Below are positions 1 through 11,900 of a stretch of 64,000 nt of DNA, in pieces. Origin of the DNA: Acanthaster planci. Lineage: Eukaryota; Echinodermata; Asteroidea; Valvatida; Acanthasteridae. Numbering within the stretch: position 1 is the first letter of the stretch; each line of letters begins with the position of its first letter. The notes beneath the pieces were generated by a model. The model worked only from the letters and a program-made list of their open reading frames with translations, was not told the origin of the DNA and did not search any database. Made by a program: the position numbers and the translations under genes. The stretch is taken from assembly GCF_001949145.1 (NCBI RefSeq), contig NW_019091372.1, forward strand, positions 1,960,515-2,024,514, read 5' to 3'.

Positions 1-1312
1 CAGTACTTCAGCTAATTGCTCGCAAGCCAAGATGTGCTCCAACATGCGAAACTTGACACCAAACAAGCTTGAGTGCTTTTCAAATTCTCACCGTAGCCTT
101 CAACAAAAGTCGATAACGTTATGTTGGCATTTTACTCTTAATGTATGCACTTGAAAGAAATGTGCTTCATTATTCACCCACACTCAAAAAAAATTATAAT
201 TTCTCCACAGCTAAGAACCTTTAAAGGCATACTACCAAAGTTACTGTCTTCCCACTTTAACAAGCCTTAATAAATCTCTCACTGACCAGCTAAAGAGTCC
301 ATATAATTGTATATAAATTTACATTTACTGTAGATCCACAATTTGCGATGAGCCAGGCTGAAAAAGATCTAAAACATTAACAACACCTGTAAAATTTTGC
401 ACCCAGAAATAACAAGTTCCAACTACTATCCCCTATTAAACCCATCAGAAACCCCACCTCCCCCAAAACGTGGGCAGTGATACTGGTTACACCGTATTTA
501 CTTAGCATTTCACAAATCATAATTTTTTTCCAAAGATTCCAAGACCAGTGTCTTATTTTGCCTCCTGTCCATCAGTCCAATGGACAGGCAAAAAGCAAAT
601 TTGGACAGGCTGGTTTTGCTTGTCCAATGAGCCCATTCTTGTTCAACACATATACAGAAATCTTTAACACTAAAGAGCATTGTCTTGACCTTCCTCTCCA
701 AAACACTGGGTGCTGTGGAAACATGTGACCCACCATCCCAAGACCAGGCTGAAGTAGGTAACTTCATCACCCTAAAATAGTGGAACTTCCCCTCTTCAGA
801 TTTTCATGGGAGTTTTACAGCTATCACTACCCGTACGAAAGCTTACTGCAGACAAAAGTTTGATTTAACGTGGATCACTTTGAAGTGTAAAAACAAAGCT
901 GAAGGAGAGGAATTGTCCAACGTCACAAAAAATACCGACTTCAGCCTGGTTTTGGGATGGTGGGCCACGTTTGGCCTCAGATAACACCAAGCGGTACCAC
1001 TAAACAATGTCCGTTGGGGAGGACAGACATTTGTTTAATGTTGGCTCTGAACAGACGGGCGGATAGTTCAATCCAAGAGGAAACTCTGTCCAAGACTTCG
1101 ATTTTTCCCCCCACCAATAATGAGCCGGTCATTAAAATTTCACGGCACCTTAGCTACTACAGATTCAGATCAGTTTAGTTTCAATTTTCAAACAAAACCC
1201 ACACACCAAAGACTGCCTGTATTTTTCTATGAAATAAAGGATTCGCTGACTAAACTGAAACAAACAAATCCTACCAAGCTTCAGGGGAAAAAGTTCCGGA
1301 AACAGGTCTGAC
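1..1312 (-). other. Intron following the last visible liprin-alpha exon (partial)
   Basis: In the gene's direction this is the start of the intron after the exon at 1313-1444, with donor GTCAGA at 1312-1307. I looked on the minus strand for the next expected liprin-alpha segment (family pattern near N-x-L-I-x-E after the AALEDK motif) and did not see it, so the next exon should lie outside the window. No other gene or convincing repeat was seen. Confidence 0.6.
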
Positions 1313-1444
1313 CTTGTCGTCTAGTGCTGCCATCCTCTCCTTGAGGTGCAGCTGCAGTCGCTCATTGGACTCCGATAATAATTTATCCACAGTACTGGAA
1401 AGACGTTTGTTGTGCTCCTCGTTCATCCGTTCTCTTTCCCTCGC
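1313..1444 (-). CDS. PPFIA: Liprin-alpha exon, coiled-coil segment [15 protein letters not shown] to [12 protein letters not shown]
   Basis: This 132-nt exon encodes 44 residues, beginning [20 protein letters not shown] and ending in [12 protein letters not shown]. The motif [34 protein letters not shown] is a signature of liprin-alpha proteins and is nearly unchanged here, with DDK in place of the usual EDK or EEK. The acceptor AG is at 1446-1445 after a C-rich tract (CCCCCCTCCCCCGGAAG), and the donor AAG|GTCAGA is at 1313/1312. GTCAGA is a weak donor by consensus, but it sits exactly where the family continues into the next exon. The residues are charged and helix-forming, in keeping with a long parallel coiled coil used for liprin self-assembly. 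It is the most 3' exon of the gene in this window. Both borders are phase 0. Confidence 0.94.
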
Positions 1445-2030
1445 CTTCCGGGGGAGGGGGGCAAGAGGGAGAAAAAAAACCACAGATGATTGATGTCGTA
1501 AAATGAAATGGATGGATGCAAAATATTTGTTTCTGTTTCATCAATCTTACGATTTGGTTTACATCGAGTGTCGGGGGAGGAGAAGACTTATGAGACGAGT
1601 GTATAAACAAACTGCCAGTATGTGGAATGGCTGTGTGCACTTTCATTCAATTTTTAAAAGAAATTTCTGGGTGGACAAAAATAAATAAAAGTATTTGTGC
1701 GGTCAGTAAACATGGTAAGCTATTATTAGCATGGCCGTGATAAATTATTAGTTTTGGATGTATTGGGAAAAAAATTGGCAGGGACTCGATATCTTTACAG
1801 CCACCCAACGTTCAAGGAAGCTAGGGTCAAATCAAGCTACATATATGTCACTTATGGCAACAAATGAAAATATCATTCATTCATATACAGAATCCGCATA
1901 AATAAAACTGATTCTTACGTAATACAAAGTAAAATTGAACAGCCAACGCCTGAAGTTTTGTGAGAATATTTCAAGATTTCTTTCTGACAACTTTGGCTGA
2001 AAGAGAGGAACAAATCAAGTCTCTTCTCAC
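1445..2030 (-). other. Liprin-alpha intron, 586 bp
   Basis: Donor GTGAGA lies at 2030 and acceptor AG at 1446-1445. The sequence is AT-rich and has no open frame or repeat that I can assign. Confidence 0.8.
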
Positions 2031-2114
2031 CCTCTCCAATTCTTGTTTGCATTCCTCCAACTCGCTTCGTAGTTGTCGGAGTTTCTCCTCGGCGCTGCCT
2101 TGTCTCTCTTCCGC
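2031..2114 (-). CDS. PPFIA: Liprin-alpha exon, 28-residue coiled-coil segment AEERQGSAEEKL
   Basis: The smallest exon recovered (84 nt, 28 codons) starts AEERQGSAEEKLRQLRSELE and ends CKQELER. The family counterpart has the pattern AEERHGNIEERLRxxExQLEEKNQELQR, so length and register match with no gap. The acceptor is TTTGAGCAG|GCG at 2115 and the donor is GAGAGG|GTGAGA at 2031/2030. Twenty-eight residues make exactly four heptads, so skipping this exon would shorten the coiled coil without changing the heptad register. A cysteine replaces a usually charged or polar position in the EECKQE stretch. Both borders are phase 0. Recognition is secure because the flanking exons continue the same alignment on both sides. 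Confidence 0.92.
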
Positions 2115-2983
2115 CTGCTCAAAGTGTGAATAATGCACAGCCAAAAGTGTATCACAAGCTGTCGAACGGGGCACCAGTGATCTGTGCACTGGTCTCCGAG
2201 TTCTTATGTATTCACTTACACAAGGAAACGTGTACAATGAACTGCATCTGTGGATTTCATTCTGTATTCTGAAGTTCTACAAAGGATGCGTGAGCAACAC
2301 ACACCAACAATTCCATGCAGCTCCGATCCACAACCTTTACTCTCTACACCATGTTTTTTAGATCAATATAAGAATACACAACCAACATCACAAATTGCTG
2401 CAATATGCTGTACCTCTTTCTGCAGCCTTCATTCTGTATACAGTTCATATCTCCATGTGCTAATTTAATACACAAAGGAGCGTAACAGGCTGTTGAAATA
2501 GGCACCTCTGATCTGCAACACTTGCTCTGTCAACCACCTCCTTGCTCAGCTTGTTACTAAGGTCATTTTCCAATACTCAACTTCGTCTCCGTCTCAGGCT
2601 TTGTTCCCAAAAACCAATCCCCGATTGTGGGCCTGAAGCGTTTGAATTACATTGGATTACTGTAATTTTTTGGCTTTCTTGCATCTTATTTGATGTTCTG
2701 TGGCACTATTAGACTGATTACTGGGCTTACAGCTTCAAAGTCAGCTAGTAAAAACAGTTGAAGCCTAAGACGGAGCCGAAGTTGGGTATTGGAAAACGGC
2801 CTAATGCTTGACCATAAGTTTACAAAATACGGTTGCAAAACTGTATTTTGACCACGGTGCGACCACACATGGGTATGTTTCAAGAATTTACAAGACCACT
2901 TCCCAATCTTCAGAGTAGTCTTCTGCAGCCTGGTCTGCAGCTTTTTCTCAGACTTTCTAACGGCCCTAGGAACTCTCTGATAC
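2115..2983 (-). other. Liprin-alpha intron, 869 bp
   Basis: Donor GTATCA is at 2983 and acceptor CAG ends at 2115. The text has no other gene. The open frames here and across the neighbouring exon have no family resemblance and appear to be chance frames. Confidence 0.8.
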
Positions 2984-3118
2984 CTGAGACAGGGCCGCCA
3001 TTCTCTCCGCCAGCTCTGCCTCCACGTTGGGTAGTTCCTCAGCTTTCCGTAGTGTCTGCGACAGCTTCTGCTCCGACAGCTCCAGCTTCTCCTGGTAGTG
3101 CCGCATTTTGTCCTCCGT
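2984..3118 (-). CDS. PPFIA: Liprin-alpha exon, coiled-coil segment TEDKMRHYQEKLELSEQKL
   Basis: The 135-nt exon gives 45 residues, beginning TEDKMRHYQEKLELSEQKLS and ending ELAERMAALSQ. In the family this is the stretch [43 protein letters not shown], and the match continues along the whole exon, including the conserved LRKAE-LP-VEAELA core. The acceptor is CCCTCCACAG|ACG at 3119 and the donor is TCTCAG|GTATCA at 2984/2983. The LP pair interrupts an otherwise helical, charged sequence, as in other liprins, and probably marks a break between two coiled-coil blocks. Phase 0 at both ends. The opposite strand also has a long open frame here, but it has no family match. Confidence 0.95.
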
Positions 3119-3605
3119 CTGTGGAGGGAACAAAAATTGTGACCAAAAAAACACCCCTGCTGCCTACAACTGGTTTGCTTCAACTGCATTATAAGCAGGG
3201 CCAGCCTTAAACACGGCCTGTCTGAGCCAATTAACTTACCCAAAGTTTCCCTCCCTAAATGAACATGTACCGGCACTTATATGTGATTATGTGATCTTGA
3301 CCCCTACGCCTAGGGCATGTAGAAATTTGTATTAAACCTGGAAGAATTGGTACTTCTTGGGCTAATGTTCAGGCAACTGCTTCACTGAGAATGTACCAGA
3401 AATGAGGACAGTAGATGATGTTTCAGAGAAATATCCGACTTAACTCTCGTACTGACGGGCATAGATGTTACCCTTCCACCCAGGGCACGAGTTAAACAGA
3501 AATTCATACCAAATTTGGCAAGTTTTTCACGTGTCTGCCGCTGGGTGTAGCTACGATTAAAGGTTCCTTTCACTTCTGATTTCCAGTCCAGCCCCTACAC
3601 CTCAC
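3119..3605 (-). other. Liprin-alpha intron, 487 bp
   Basis: Donor GTGAGG is at 3605 and acceptor CAG ends at 3119. I see nothing else in it. Confidence 0.8.
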
Positions 3606-3752
3606 CTGTCTGAGCAGTGTCTCTTTATTGGCCAGCTCCGACTCCAGTTTGTCGTTGAGATCGTGTAGTGAGGTAGTTTCCCGCTGGGAGTTCAGGTAGC
3701 GCTTCTCCAGCGTGGCTATCCGCTCCTCCATATCCTCCTTTTGGCACATAGC
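3606..3752 (-). CDS. PPFIA: Liprin-alpha exon, coiled-coil segment [20 protein letters not shown]
   Basis: The 147-nt exon encodes 49 residues, beginning [20 protein letters not shown] and ending ANKETLLRQ. It carries the highly conserved liprin-alpha block [38 protein letters not shown], with Cys for Ala at the third residue. The acceptor is TTTTGTCCAG|GCT at 3753 and the donor is AGACAG|GTGAGG at 3606/3605. Forty-nine residues are exactly seven heptads. The intron before it is the shortest in the gene (119 bp), so this exon and the one upstream form a tight pair. Phase 0 on both sides. It is among the most diagnostic exons for the family call. Confidence 0.96.
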
Positions 3753-3871
3753 CTGGACAAAATGGCATCGGCAATGACAAATGAGTGACAATGACCCAGG
3801 AAACGCTGACGATTGTCAAAGATGTCATTTCCTTCAATTCCAATCTGGTGGTGAAGCATGGGCGTACGTAC

Positions 3872-4093
3872 CTCCCGGGCGTCACGCTGGAACTTGGAGG
3901 CCGACTCCTGCGCTCGCAGCACCTCTTTCTGGGTCTTGGCCAGTGACTCCTCCAGGCTGGCCACCCGCAGCATCAGCTCTGAGGCCCGATCCTTGGATTG
4001 ACTCAGTTCCTGGTTCTGCCGCTCCAAGGTGTCCTGCAGCTCCAGCACCCGCGACGCATCATCGTCTGGGTCGATGGAACCATTGGACAGCCT
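3872..4093 (-). CDS. PPFIA: Liprin-alpha exon, RLSNGSID segment and coiled coil
   Basis: The 222-nt exon encodes 74 residues, beginning RLSNGSIDPDDDASRVLELQ and ending KFQRDARE. The RLSNGSID motif is a known marker of liprin-alpha and sits after the divergent linker encoded by the preceding exon. The acidic PDDD patch is followed by a long heptad-rich helix with the pattern LE-QN-ELSQ-K-R. The serine-rich start is a plausible phosphorylation or flexible site, but that is inference. The acceptor is AACTTTGCAG|AGG at 4094 and the donor is GGGAG|GTACGT, with the exon ending at 3872. A second AG two bases into the exon could be used only with a frame shift, so 4093 is preferred. Both ends are phase 0. 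Confidence 0.95.
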
Positions 4094-4816
4094 CTGCAAA
4101 GTTTTTCAAGGAGGGGGAGGTCCAGTGGTTACTATCTTTACCTTCCACATCTGTGACCCAGGTTCAAATCTAACCCAGGCTGGCACACCGAGATCGGGTT
4201 TTCAGATCCAGCATGGTTCCCTGGATTTTCCCTGGAATCTTTATCTGGAGTTTTCCTACCAACCCGTAAACACGCATGCAACTTGGTCTTGGACAAAAAA
4301 CGAGGAAATTCCCACCTTTACGAGACTTCGTACAGTGTTTTTCAATTCTCAATGGCACGAGAGTGAAGTCCAAAACAAGGAAATCAGCTGATCCGAGGAA
4401 AAGTTGCACACCTGCACAAAACTTGACACTTCAGTATCTTTTTACCAAGACCCTCTAGAAAGAGCAGGTTGCTGGTTATTTGATAGGACTACCCTGGATA
4501 AATACAAATAAACAGTAGTATTGGAGAGGGGGGCTTACAGATTTGAAAATCAATAACCTTGTACATCTCCACACAGTTTCATCCCCAATATCTTCAATCC
4601 TTGCATTCCCTAATCCCAATAAAAGTTCTGTTGACAATTTTTCCTTGAATACCATGCAGCTGTGGTCAGCAAAGCATATCCTCTAGCCATCACGGTGGCA
4701 TGTGGGCACCAGAACTGGCTTAATCTGTTGAGGCAATCCACCAGTAAGAAGACCAAGACAGCACAAATAGACAGACTGACAGACGAACAGACCGACAGAC
4801 TTCCAGCCCTCCCCAC
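4094..4816 (-). other. Liprin-alpha intron, 723 bp
   Basis: Donor GTGGGG is at 4816 and acceptor CAG ends at 4094. Around 4150-4185 the plus strand has a short stretch resembling an inverted tRNA B-box (CAGGTTCAAATC). It is too degenerate to call an element. Nothing else was found. Confidence 0.7.
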
Positions 4817-4927
4817 CTTTGAATTTCTCCTGTTGGTGCTGGCCACATCTTCGTGGTTGACTGAGCTGAGGGACTGCACCTCGCCATTTTGGTTTCGGAT
4901 GGAGTTCTGTTCCCTCAGGGCCAGATT
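4817..4927 (-). CDS. PPFIA: Liprin-alpha exon, variable linker NLALREQN to TNRRNSK
   Basis: The 111-nt exon encodes 37 residues, beginning NLALREQNSIRNQNGEVQSL and ending TNRRNSK. The first part aligns with the family pattern (I/L)xxL(R/K)EQN after the conserved EEELxxxxxE helix, and the SVNHE and STNR stretches recall the INHE and STSGK stretches of vertebrate paralogues. This is the least conserved exon found, rich in Asn, Ser and Gln, and probably forms a flexible hinge between coiled-coil blocks. The acceptor is TTCCTCCCCCAG|AAT at 4928 and the donor is TCAAAG|GTGGGG at 4817/4816. It is separated from the exon upstream by nearly 12 kb, so a further alternative exon in that intron cannot be ruled out. 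Phase 0 both sides. Confidence 0.9.
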
Positions 4928-5692
4928 CTGGGGGAGGAAACACAAAGTTAAAGTCACGTCCACCTCAACTCATTCAGATGTTCCACGACTTCCTTCTCAA
5001 CTAGAGTGACCAACAGAATATAAACTCTTCACATCTGAGGTCTTTTAGTTTTTGCTTAGATTAGGAGGGAAATTCTTAAAAATTGCAGTTTGCGAAATTG
5101 TCTGCGGGGACTGACATGTAAATGTCAGGTCTTCTGTTACGCTCTCCAGCTTAACATGTACATAAAGCCCTTCATCTCACAAAGAAACATAAAGATACAT
5201 CTCTTTAACGTCGCAACATACAGAACACAGTTTAGGGTTAAACCGTTACAAAATGCATGTCAAAAAATTTTAACAATTCCACATTTTGTTCTTTGGGCGT
5301 TCTTTTGGCAACTGCCAGAAGCATGTTCGTGTTCACCCTCAAAAACATCCTCCATGTCTTAATGTCATACGGTGTTGAGAATTTTTTTCACTTTGAGCTG
5401 GATTACAAATGCGTGGGATGGTCCCGTGTAAACCGCAGTATAAAGGGATTAAGAATAAGGGAATAACAGGTGCCTGTAATTTTATACATGCATGGTGTTT
5501 GGAGAGCATATCACACAGTAAAATATTTGTTAACTCTAACTACCCGAAACTTGCCATACTCCACGAAGGTACTCAGTTACCGAAAGCTCGTCAATCATAT
5601 ATTTCAGAGCACTGATTTAATCTGTTATTCTTGTCGATATTCTGATCACGGTGCTACACAGCCCTTCCATAATACTCCAACAGCGGGTTTTG

Positions 5693-5861
5693 NNNNNNNN
5701 NNNNNNNNNNNNNNNNNNNNNNNNNNNNNNNNNNNNNNNNNNNNNNNNNNNNNNNNNNNNNNNNNNNNNNNNNNNNNNNNNNNNNNNNNNNNNNNNNNNN
5801 NNNNNNNNNNNNNNNNNNNNNNNNNNNNNNNNNNNNNNNNNNNNNNNNNNNNNNNNNNNNN
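5693..5861. other. Assembly gap (169 N)
   Basis: A run of N, so the sequence is unknown. Both flanks contain the word ACTCCAACAG, and the right flank holds a perfect hairpin, so the gap may be an unresolved inverted or tandem repeat. Open frames that appear to cross it have no meaning. Confidence 0.99.
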
Positions 5862-5895
5862 ATACTGCATAGACCCATCCATACCATATCACTCA

Positions 5896-5924
5896 AACTC
5901 CAACAGGCTCATTCTGTTGGAGTT
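5896..5924. repeat. Perfect 11-bp hairpin beside the gap
   Basis: AACTCCAACAG at 5896-5906 is the exact reverse complement of CTGTTGGAGTT at 5914-5924, with a 7-nt loop. The arm sequence recurs left of the gap at about 5674-5685. Confidence 0.85.
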
Positions 5925-8900
5925 CATCAGGTTTGGTACAGTGACCTGCATGTACAAGTACATAGACAAGTACATGAACCTGTTGGATTTTGTGAGGTTC
6001 AGTATGCTTTCTAGTGCAGGAGCCTAGGGGGTTAGTGTTAATGATACAGCATGAGGGTTTGGACAAATTTCAGTACTTGATGTGAATGAGAGAAACAGTA
6101 AAAGTGCAGGTGCATGTACTCTCATAAAAATCTGGTTTAAGTATGAGAATTGTAAGGATGTATTTAAACCCTAGTACTAAAGTTGGAAGATTATACATCT
6201 TCAAGTCTACGGGGCAAAAAACAAAATGACGCAAAACACAAATATGCAAAATACATGTACATGACTCTTTAAAAGCCAGGATCCAAAGAAAGATACACCG
6301 TACCATATGTCTTCGTACTGGAAAAAAATTCTGACATGCCCGACAGAGACACAGCCTTTTGCCAATTAACATAGAATTTTCTTATCCGAAAAAGCAGCTG
6401 GAGAGGGTTTGTTCACCCACAACTTCTTCCACGTTGCAATTGTGCTTTAACCCAACAAAGCAAGATGCTTTACTACGTCAACCGTGAAAATGAAAAAAGG
6501 ATTCTCAAACAAATAGGGAAATTATATGTGTTTACACGTCATCCGGGATCAAGTGGTGAAGTCGAAATTTGCTGGAGGTTTGTCAAGACCCCAGCTCACA
6601 CAATCCAGCCAGTCACTCAACTTCAAGTGGGCAAGAATTCCAAGCTGACCGTCCAACTAGCGGTGCTGGCTTTGCCAACTGCAACTTCGGCGGCCATGGC
6701 TCAACCCGTCAACAGACACAACAAATCAGCTAGGCATAAGTGTGCTCTTAAAGACGTAAGAAATGCTACAAACATGCATTGTTACAGTCCTCATGCACTA
6801 TAAGTTCAAAAATCACATCTTTAGTGAGCTCTCTCCTGAGCACATCTTCGCTTCACCTTTAAGAAGATCTTGTCTTTGAGGCTGCGCCTCGATCAATTTT
6901 AAACACAGTGAAAGACGTGTTATACACACAAATGCTCGACAGCCCAGACACATCCATTGCTGATGTGGTCTCCTCTTCCCCACCGCAGTAATCTCGAGCG
7001 TTTGTCTCACGATAGCACATCTCCCCCGACATTGGGGGGGAAAAAAAGGAAGTTACAACTCGAGTTGCCTTGAATAGAACCTTCCAGATTAGGAATTCAA
7101 ATGCCTCTACTGAGAGCATTATCCTCTTTCAACAAGGGGAAAAAAAAGGAGGGAAGGGGGAATCTGCAAATCTACTGAGCATTTGTCTAAGATGCTGGAA
7201 CGATTGATTTTCACCCCCGTTTCACCTGTCTGAGTGACAGCTAGTGGAGAGGCCGGCAGACCTTGCATAAAGCCTATTTGTTTACCTCTCGGGTTTCCCT
7301 GGCTACTCGGAGTACCGATTCCACACCCCATCAAGAAAGCAATCTCGTTCCCTCGTTCCGAGGTGGGCGGCTTGAACATGATGTTTCTTGTCCCGGCACC
7401 CATCGTTCGCTCTTGTTGAGCGATACTCTACACGTGCGTGGTACAAGTACCAGTACATGATTCTCTCTCCTCTCCTTCCCCCCCCCGGACATCTCTTAGG
7501 TTTGCAAAGCCGACTGGAGAAGCCAAAGTGTGAATACGATGGGTAAATATTTTGACCAGACACCGAGCAGGTGGCAGCTCCTGAGGGAACGCAACCCGCA
7601 CTCAGACGGACAAACACAAATGCAAACAATAGACAGAACTAGGGACAGCAATAACTCAACACCTGAATAAAATGACAGCCCATACGTGATCCGTACATGC
7701 CCTGTTCGGAATGAAATCTCAATCTCAACGGTGATTTGGCAGTTGGCATGCTGAAGGGTCTCCCTTAACAGGCTCTTGAGGGCGCTACACACAGTTCTCC
7801 CTGTGGAGGTGCAGTCTGGGCCAAGTTCAAACGATGACCACTTTGTCAACCTCTGGTTGATTTTGCCTGGTGCCCAGGATGTATCTTGCGCAGCGGTCAC
7901 CTGGGAAAATTGACCAGTGGTCGAATAATGGCCGTGGCTTGAAGTTGCCCCCCAGTTGCAAAAGAGATCAAGTTTAGCCAGAACGTCCCAGGGTTAATAA
8001 CCATGACTATTACAGTTATCTATGATCCAAGTACCTCAGTGAGGGTCAGTTCAGTTTAACCTAGCCCCTGGGGTGTACATGTATGTAAAATTACATTAAA
8101 ATCAGAGGGTTTGGGACTGTTAGGGATAGCTGTATTCTATAGAGTCCTGTTTTGAACAGGACTACATTTTTTTTGTAAATAGTTGCCTTGCTGATCATTA
8201 AAAACCTCCATTTTTGTGTGCCGAACTGACATTTTTGAAAGGGCATCAGGGGTGCTTAAACACTTTTCAAGGGTCCACTCAAAGCAAATTAACTATGGCT
8301 TTTACATGTACAGTGTACATGTAAATACACAGGTATACATGTATGTTCATGTAGATTGTGAGCATTTCAAACTTTCCAATGAGGAAAAAGGGGACCTGTG
8401 CGTACAGACTTCCCCGGGGGAAGGGGCAACTTATGGAATATTGCAACTACAAACTAAGGATCTGATGCAAATGACCTGCTAGCCATACGGATCAATTTTT
8501 AACCATCAAACATGTAGGATAAACAACAGACAGAACAACAGAGGTTTGCAAAGTGCAGACAGCAACAGCCTCGAAAGTTTTAGGAAAAACGTGATTTAGA
8601 GGATTTGGGATAAATGTCATCATGCATGAATGAAAACACGTATGCATGTACGTCTGTACAAGGAAGCCATAACCGAAAATTTAGACGGAAAGTGCATTCA
8701 CAGTGTATAAAGTAAATTGCCCTAAAAGAACATGTGTATGTACAGGTACATGCATAATATGGCAAGATTATTCACATGACCCAAATACCCAGTCACCCCT
8801 TTCTATTATAATGGAATCTACCTGTACTTTAAAAAGTCAAGAAACTTTTATGCAAGCCCTAATTTCATTGGCAGTTCTATAACTGCTAACGAGTGCATAC

Positions 8901-11900
8901 TGGTACACTGTGCGGCTTTAGAGGTGAAAAAGTCCGGCAAAATTTTGTGACCGTAAGTAACATTTTGACAAAATTAACAACTTTCGTTTCTGCGTGGGTT
9001 CACGTTTTCCCTTAAAATTCTTCAAATGGCCCTCCCCCGCTGCAAATTGCCACTAATTATGAATTATTCATGAAGCCAGGCGGCAGCTTTGGACTTTGAA
9101 TACATGACAGGAAAAGAAAAATAAGTTGCTCACATATGCGCACCACAACTTTAACAAAAAAAGTAATTGTCACTTGTCATTCATTCCCCTGCGGCGGAAA
9201 TTTCACAGGCTGCATTTTGACAAAATTGTTTGATGGGAAAGAGCTGAATTATTGAGGCCAGAGTGCCTCTCACCGCCCAAGGGTTTCCAAAGCTGGAATT
9301 TCAATTGTGGGAGAAAAATTAAAAGAAGGCAGCCCCATCTCAGGTTTTTTCCTCCAACATCTCTTCATTTTTCACAGGGAAACACTAAGGACCACCAAAA
9401 TAGACTGAAGTTGTCATTATTCAACGGCAGACTTTTTTGGTAGATGTTGATAACGCTATGTCCATTGATTGCCACTAAGACCACATACAGCGAAATTCAA
9501 TCAACATGACAAATCACAACTGCACGTCACAATCAATCTCTCTCATGTCAAGAGCACAAACTGGAGGAGGTTTTTCTGGGGGGAAGGGAAGGGGGGGAGG
9601 AGATAGAACCGCATGCCCGGTGAATGTGCTGATCTGGCATTAAAGCCGGTTCTTGTCAAGAAAAAAAAAAAGTCCAAGCTCGTGTGTCTGGAATACAATA
9701 CATCCTAGTACATGAATGAGTGCATTGCGTCAAAGTCATAATGTGCTGCAAGCTGCATTAGGGTGAATCGTCCTTCATCCAGTGGCAGAACAAGACAAAG
9801 ACATCACGAGACCTAGAAAATCGGCAGGCGGAAAATTGCATTTCTTCTTCTGACATTTTTTGGGCCCAGTGGAATTCCATTAGGGCTTCAAGCAGCAACA
9901 AAACAAATCGCATTGCAAATGTTGGTGTGTGACCACGTCCACAGACCCAAGGTCACATTCATTTCGTGACACGAACTGGAGTCCCCTACCTTCTTTGTAC
10001 GACCGTCTCAACATTGTATCTCATCTCAGTCACTACTCACTCTCAACGACACCTTCAAATCACAGTTTCTCTTCTCCTTTTTTTTTCTACAGCAAATTAA
10101 ACTGTTTTAACCTCACAGGTACCCATTTATATTCCTGGGTGTGGGGGGGAGGATATATTGCAGTAAAGCATCTTGCCCAAGAACACAATGCTACAATACT
10201 ACTGCAATGAGTCAGACTCTTTGTTCTACTATATGAGAAGTCATGAGCAGGGGGCGACAGCACATACAACGGTGGATGGTAAGGAAAATGACCGATGTTG
10301 CCGAGTCCCGGTGATTTCAACCTCTGCATGCACTCACACATCTCCCACTTCCAACCAAACTCATCCAGCCAATAAGCATGTCCTCACAACCCTAACAGGA
10401 TTTGTGGCTTCTTATAATTGACTGTTTTTTCCCCTGCCTCGCAACTTTATCTCACTCGTTGGCTGACCGATTCCAGGACCCCGCGAGGGCGAACGGCTGT
10501 CGGCACAGAGCCACTAAGCCAATTATGTCATCTTGAGAGGTGCACGGCATGCAGGGGCAAGCCGTCTTGAGCGACATGAACGAGCCCCAACATGTGTTTC
10601 AGGCAGAAACAGAAGGCAAGACAGCACTTTAAAATATACAGTACACACTAATTGTTTGTGTGCAATGCTTTGGTTCGACTGCTATTACAAGTGCCAGCGG
10701 ACATACATGCCTTGGCATGCCCCGTGTGGAAAAATTTGTCCCAATAATGTTTTGTGCCCCCAAATATCTATGTTCAACGCATGCTGTCTCTACAACAACA
10801 GAACAAGTACGTGTCTAGCACAGTGCCACAGTGTTTGTCTTGACGGACATGGATGTTAAGAAAATCAGCATGTCATGCGATTCCCTGTAATTCAGCATAA
10901 AACCCCAACCAACAAGGCTCAGGTGAGAATGGAACCTGGGACAGAAGTGCACGCACAGCAGAAAAAAAAATAGACATTAGCCTCACACCTCTCTGTATAC
11001 TCACACTGGTGCCAAGACTGTTTTTGTTTATGGACAATGCAGGATAACGTCACTATCGATCGTTTAAACCAGAAAGCATGATGATACACCGGCTCACCCG
11101 AGTGTCATGTTTTTCCCTCCAGAACAGTTCTTCCTGTAAACTCGACAATGCCCTGGAAACATGGTCCAGGAATACAATCGAAAGATAATAATGCTGAGCA
11201 GAATTCCCAGCCCCCCCCCCATTTGCCACTTCATTCAATATCTAACAAACAAGACGTGACCGTGAGCGCACGAATGAGGCATGTCCTCCAGCCGTGCTGG
11301 ATTCTTGCTGTTGCTTACAAATACGTGTGGGCAGGCCTTTCTTAAATGACCAATGATTTCTGCTGCAGGCGATACATTTCCAGTCATCTTCATTTTCCCC
11401 AACCGAATAAAAAAAAAACTCGTGTCTTTGCTCCTATAATTCAGTTCTGATGGGGTAGAGATCCTACATAATCTCTTATCATCGAGAAGGCTTGATTCGA
11501 AATGACGATGCCTCGGCGAAAACGTCTTAATATACATGTAAATCTGCAAAACAATGTAAGTCTGCAGAAACACGCACCATGAGTGTCATAACAGCGACCG
11601 GGTCACTGACTGACGTAAGCTGCATTTATACTCGTACCTCACCTCTCACCGGCTTGGGATCCAAACCTCCACAAAAGATGAGCTTGGACTCCCATGACGC
11701 ATGCTCATGATTTCAACTCATTTTCCAAAGCAGACAACGCGTCACTGAACGGCACCGTGAGTTCGCCACATTGTCTTTACTATGTAGAGCCCCAATCAAA
11801 ACCAGTTTTTAACTGTGAAACTTGACTTTAATCAAAAGCTGATCTACGGAGTCATGGAACTTTGATGCCAACATGCATACAAAGTATACTGGAGCCCGGA

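Noticed and set aside
2686-3276. 196-codon minus-strand open frame over the 2984-3118 exon
   Set aside because: It is a different reading frame of the liprin-alpha exon and its introns.
5470-6027. Open frames spanning the N gap
   Set aside because: Unknown bases do not encode stops, so the frame is artificial.
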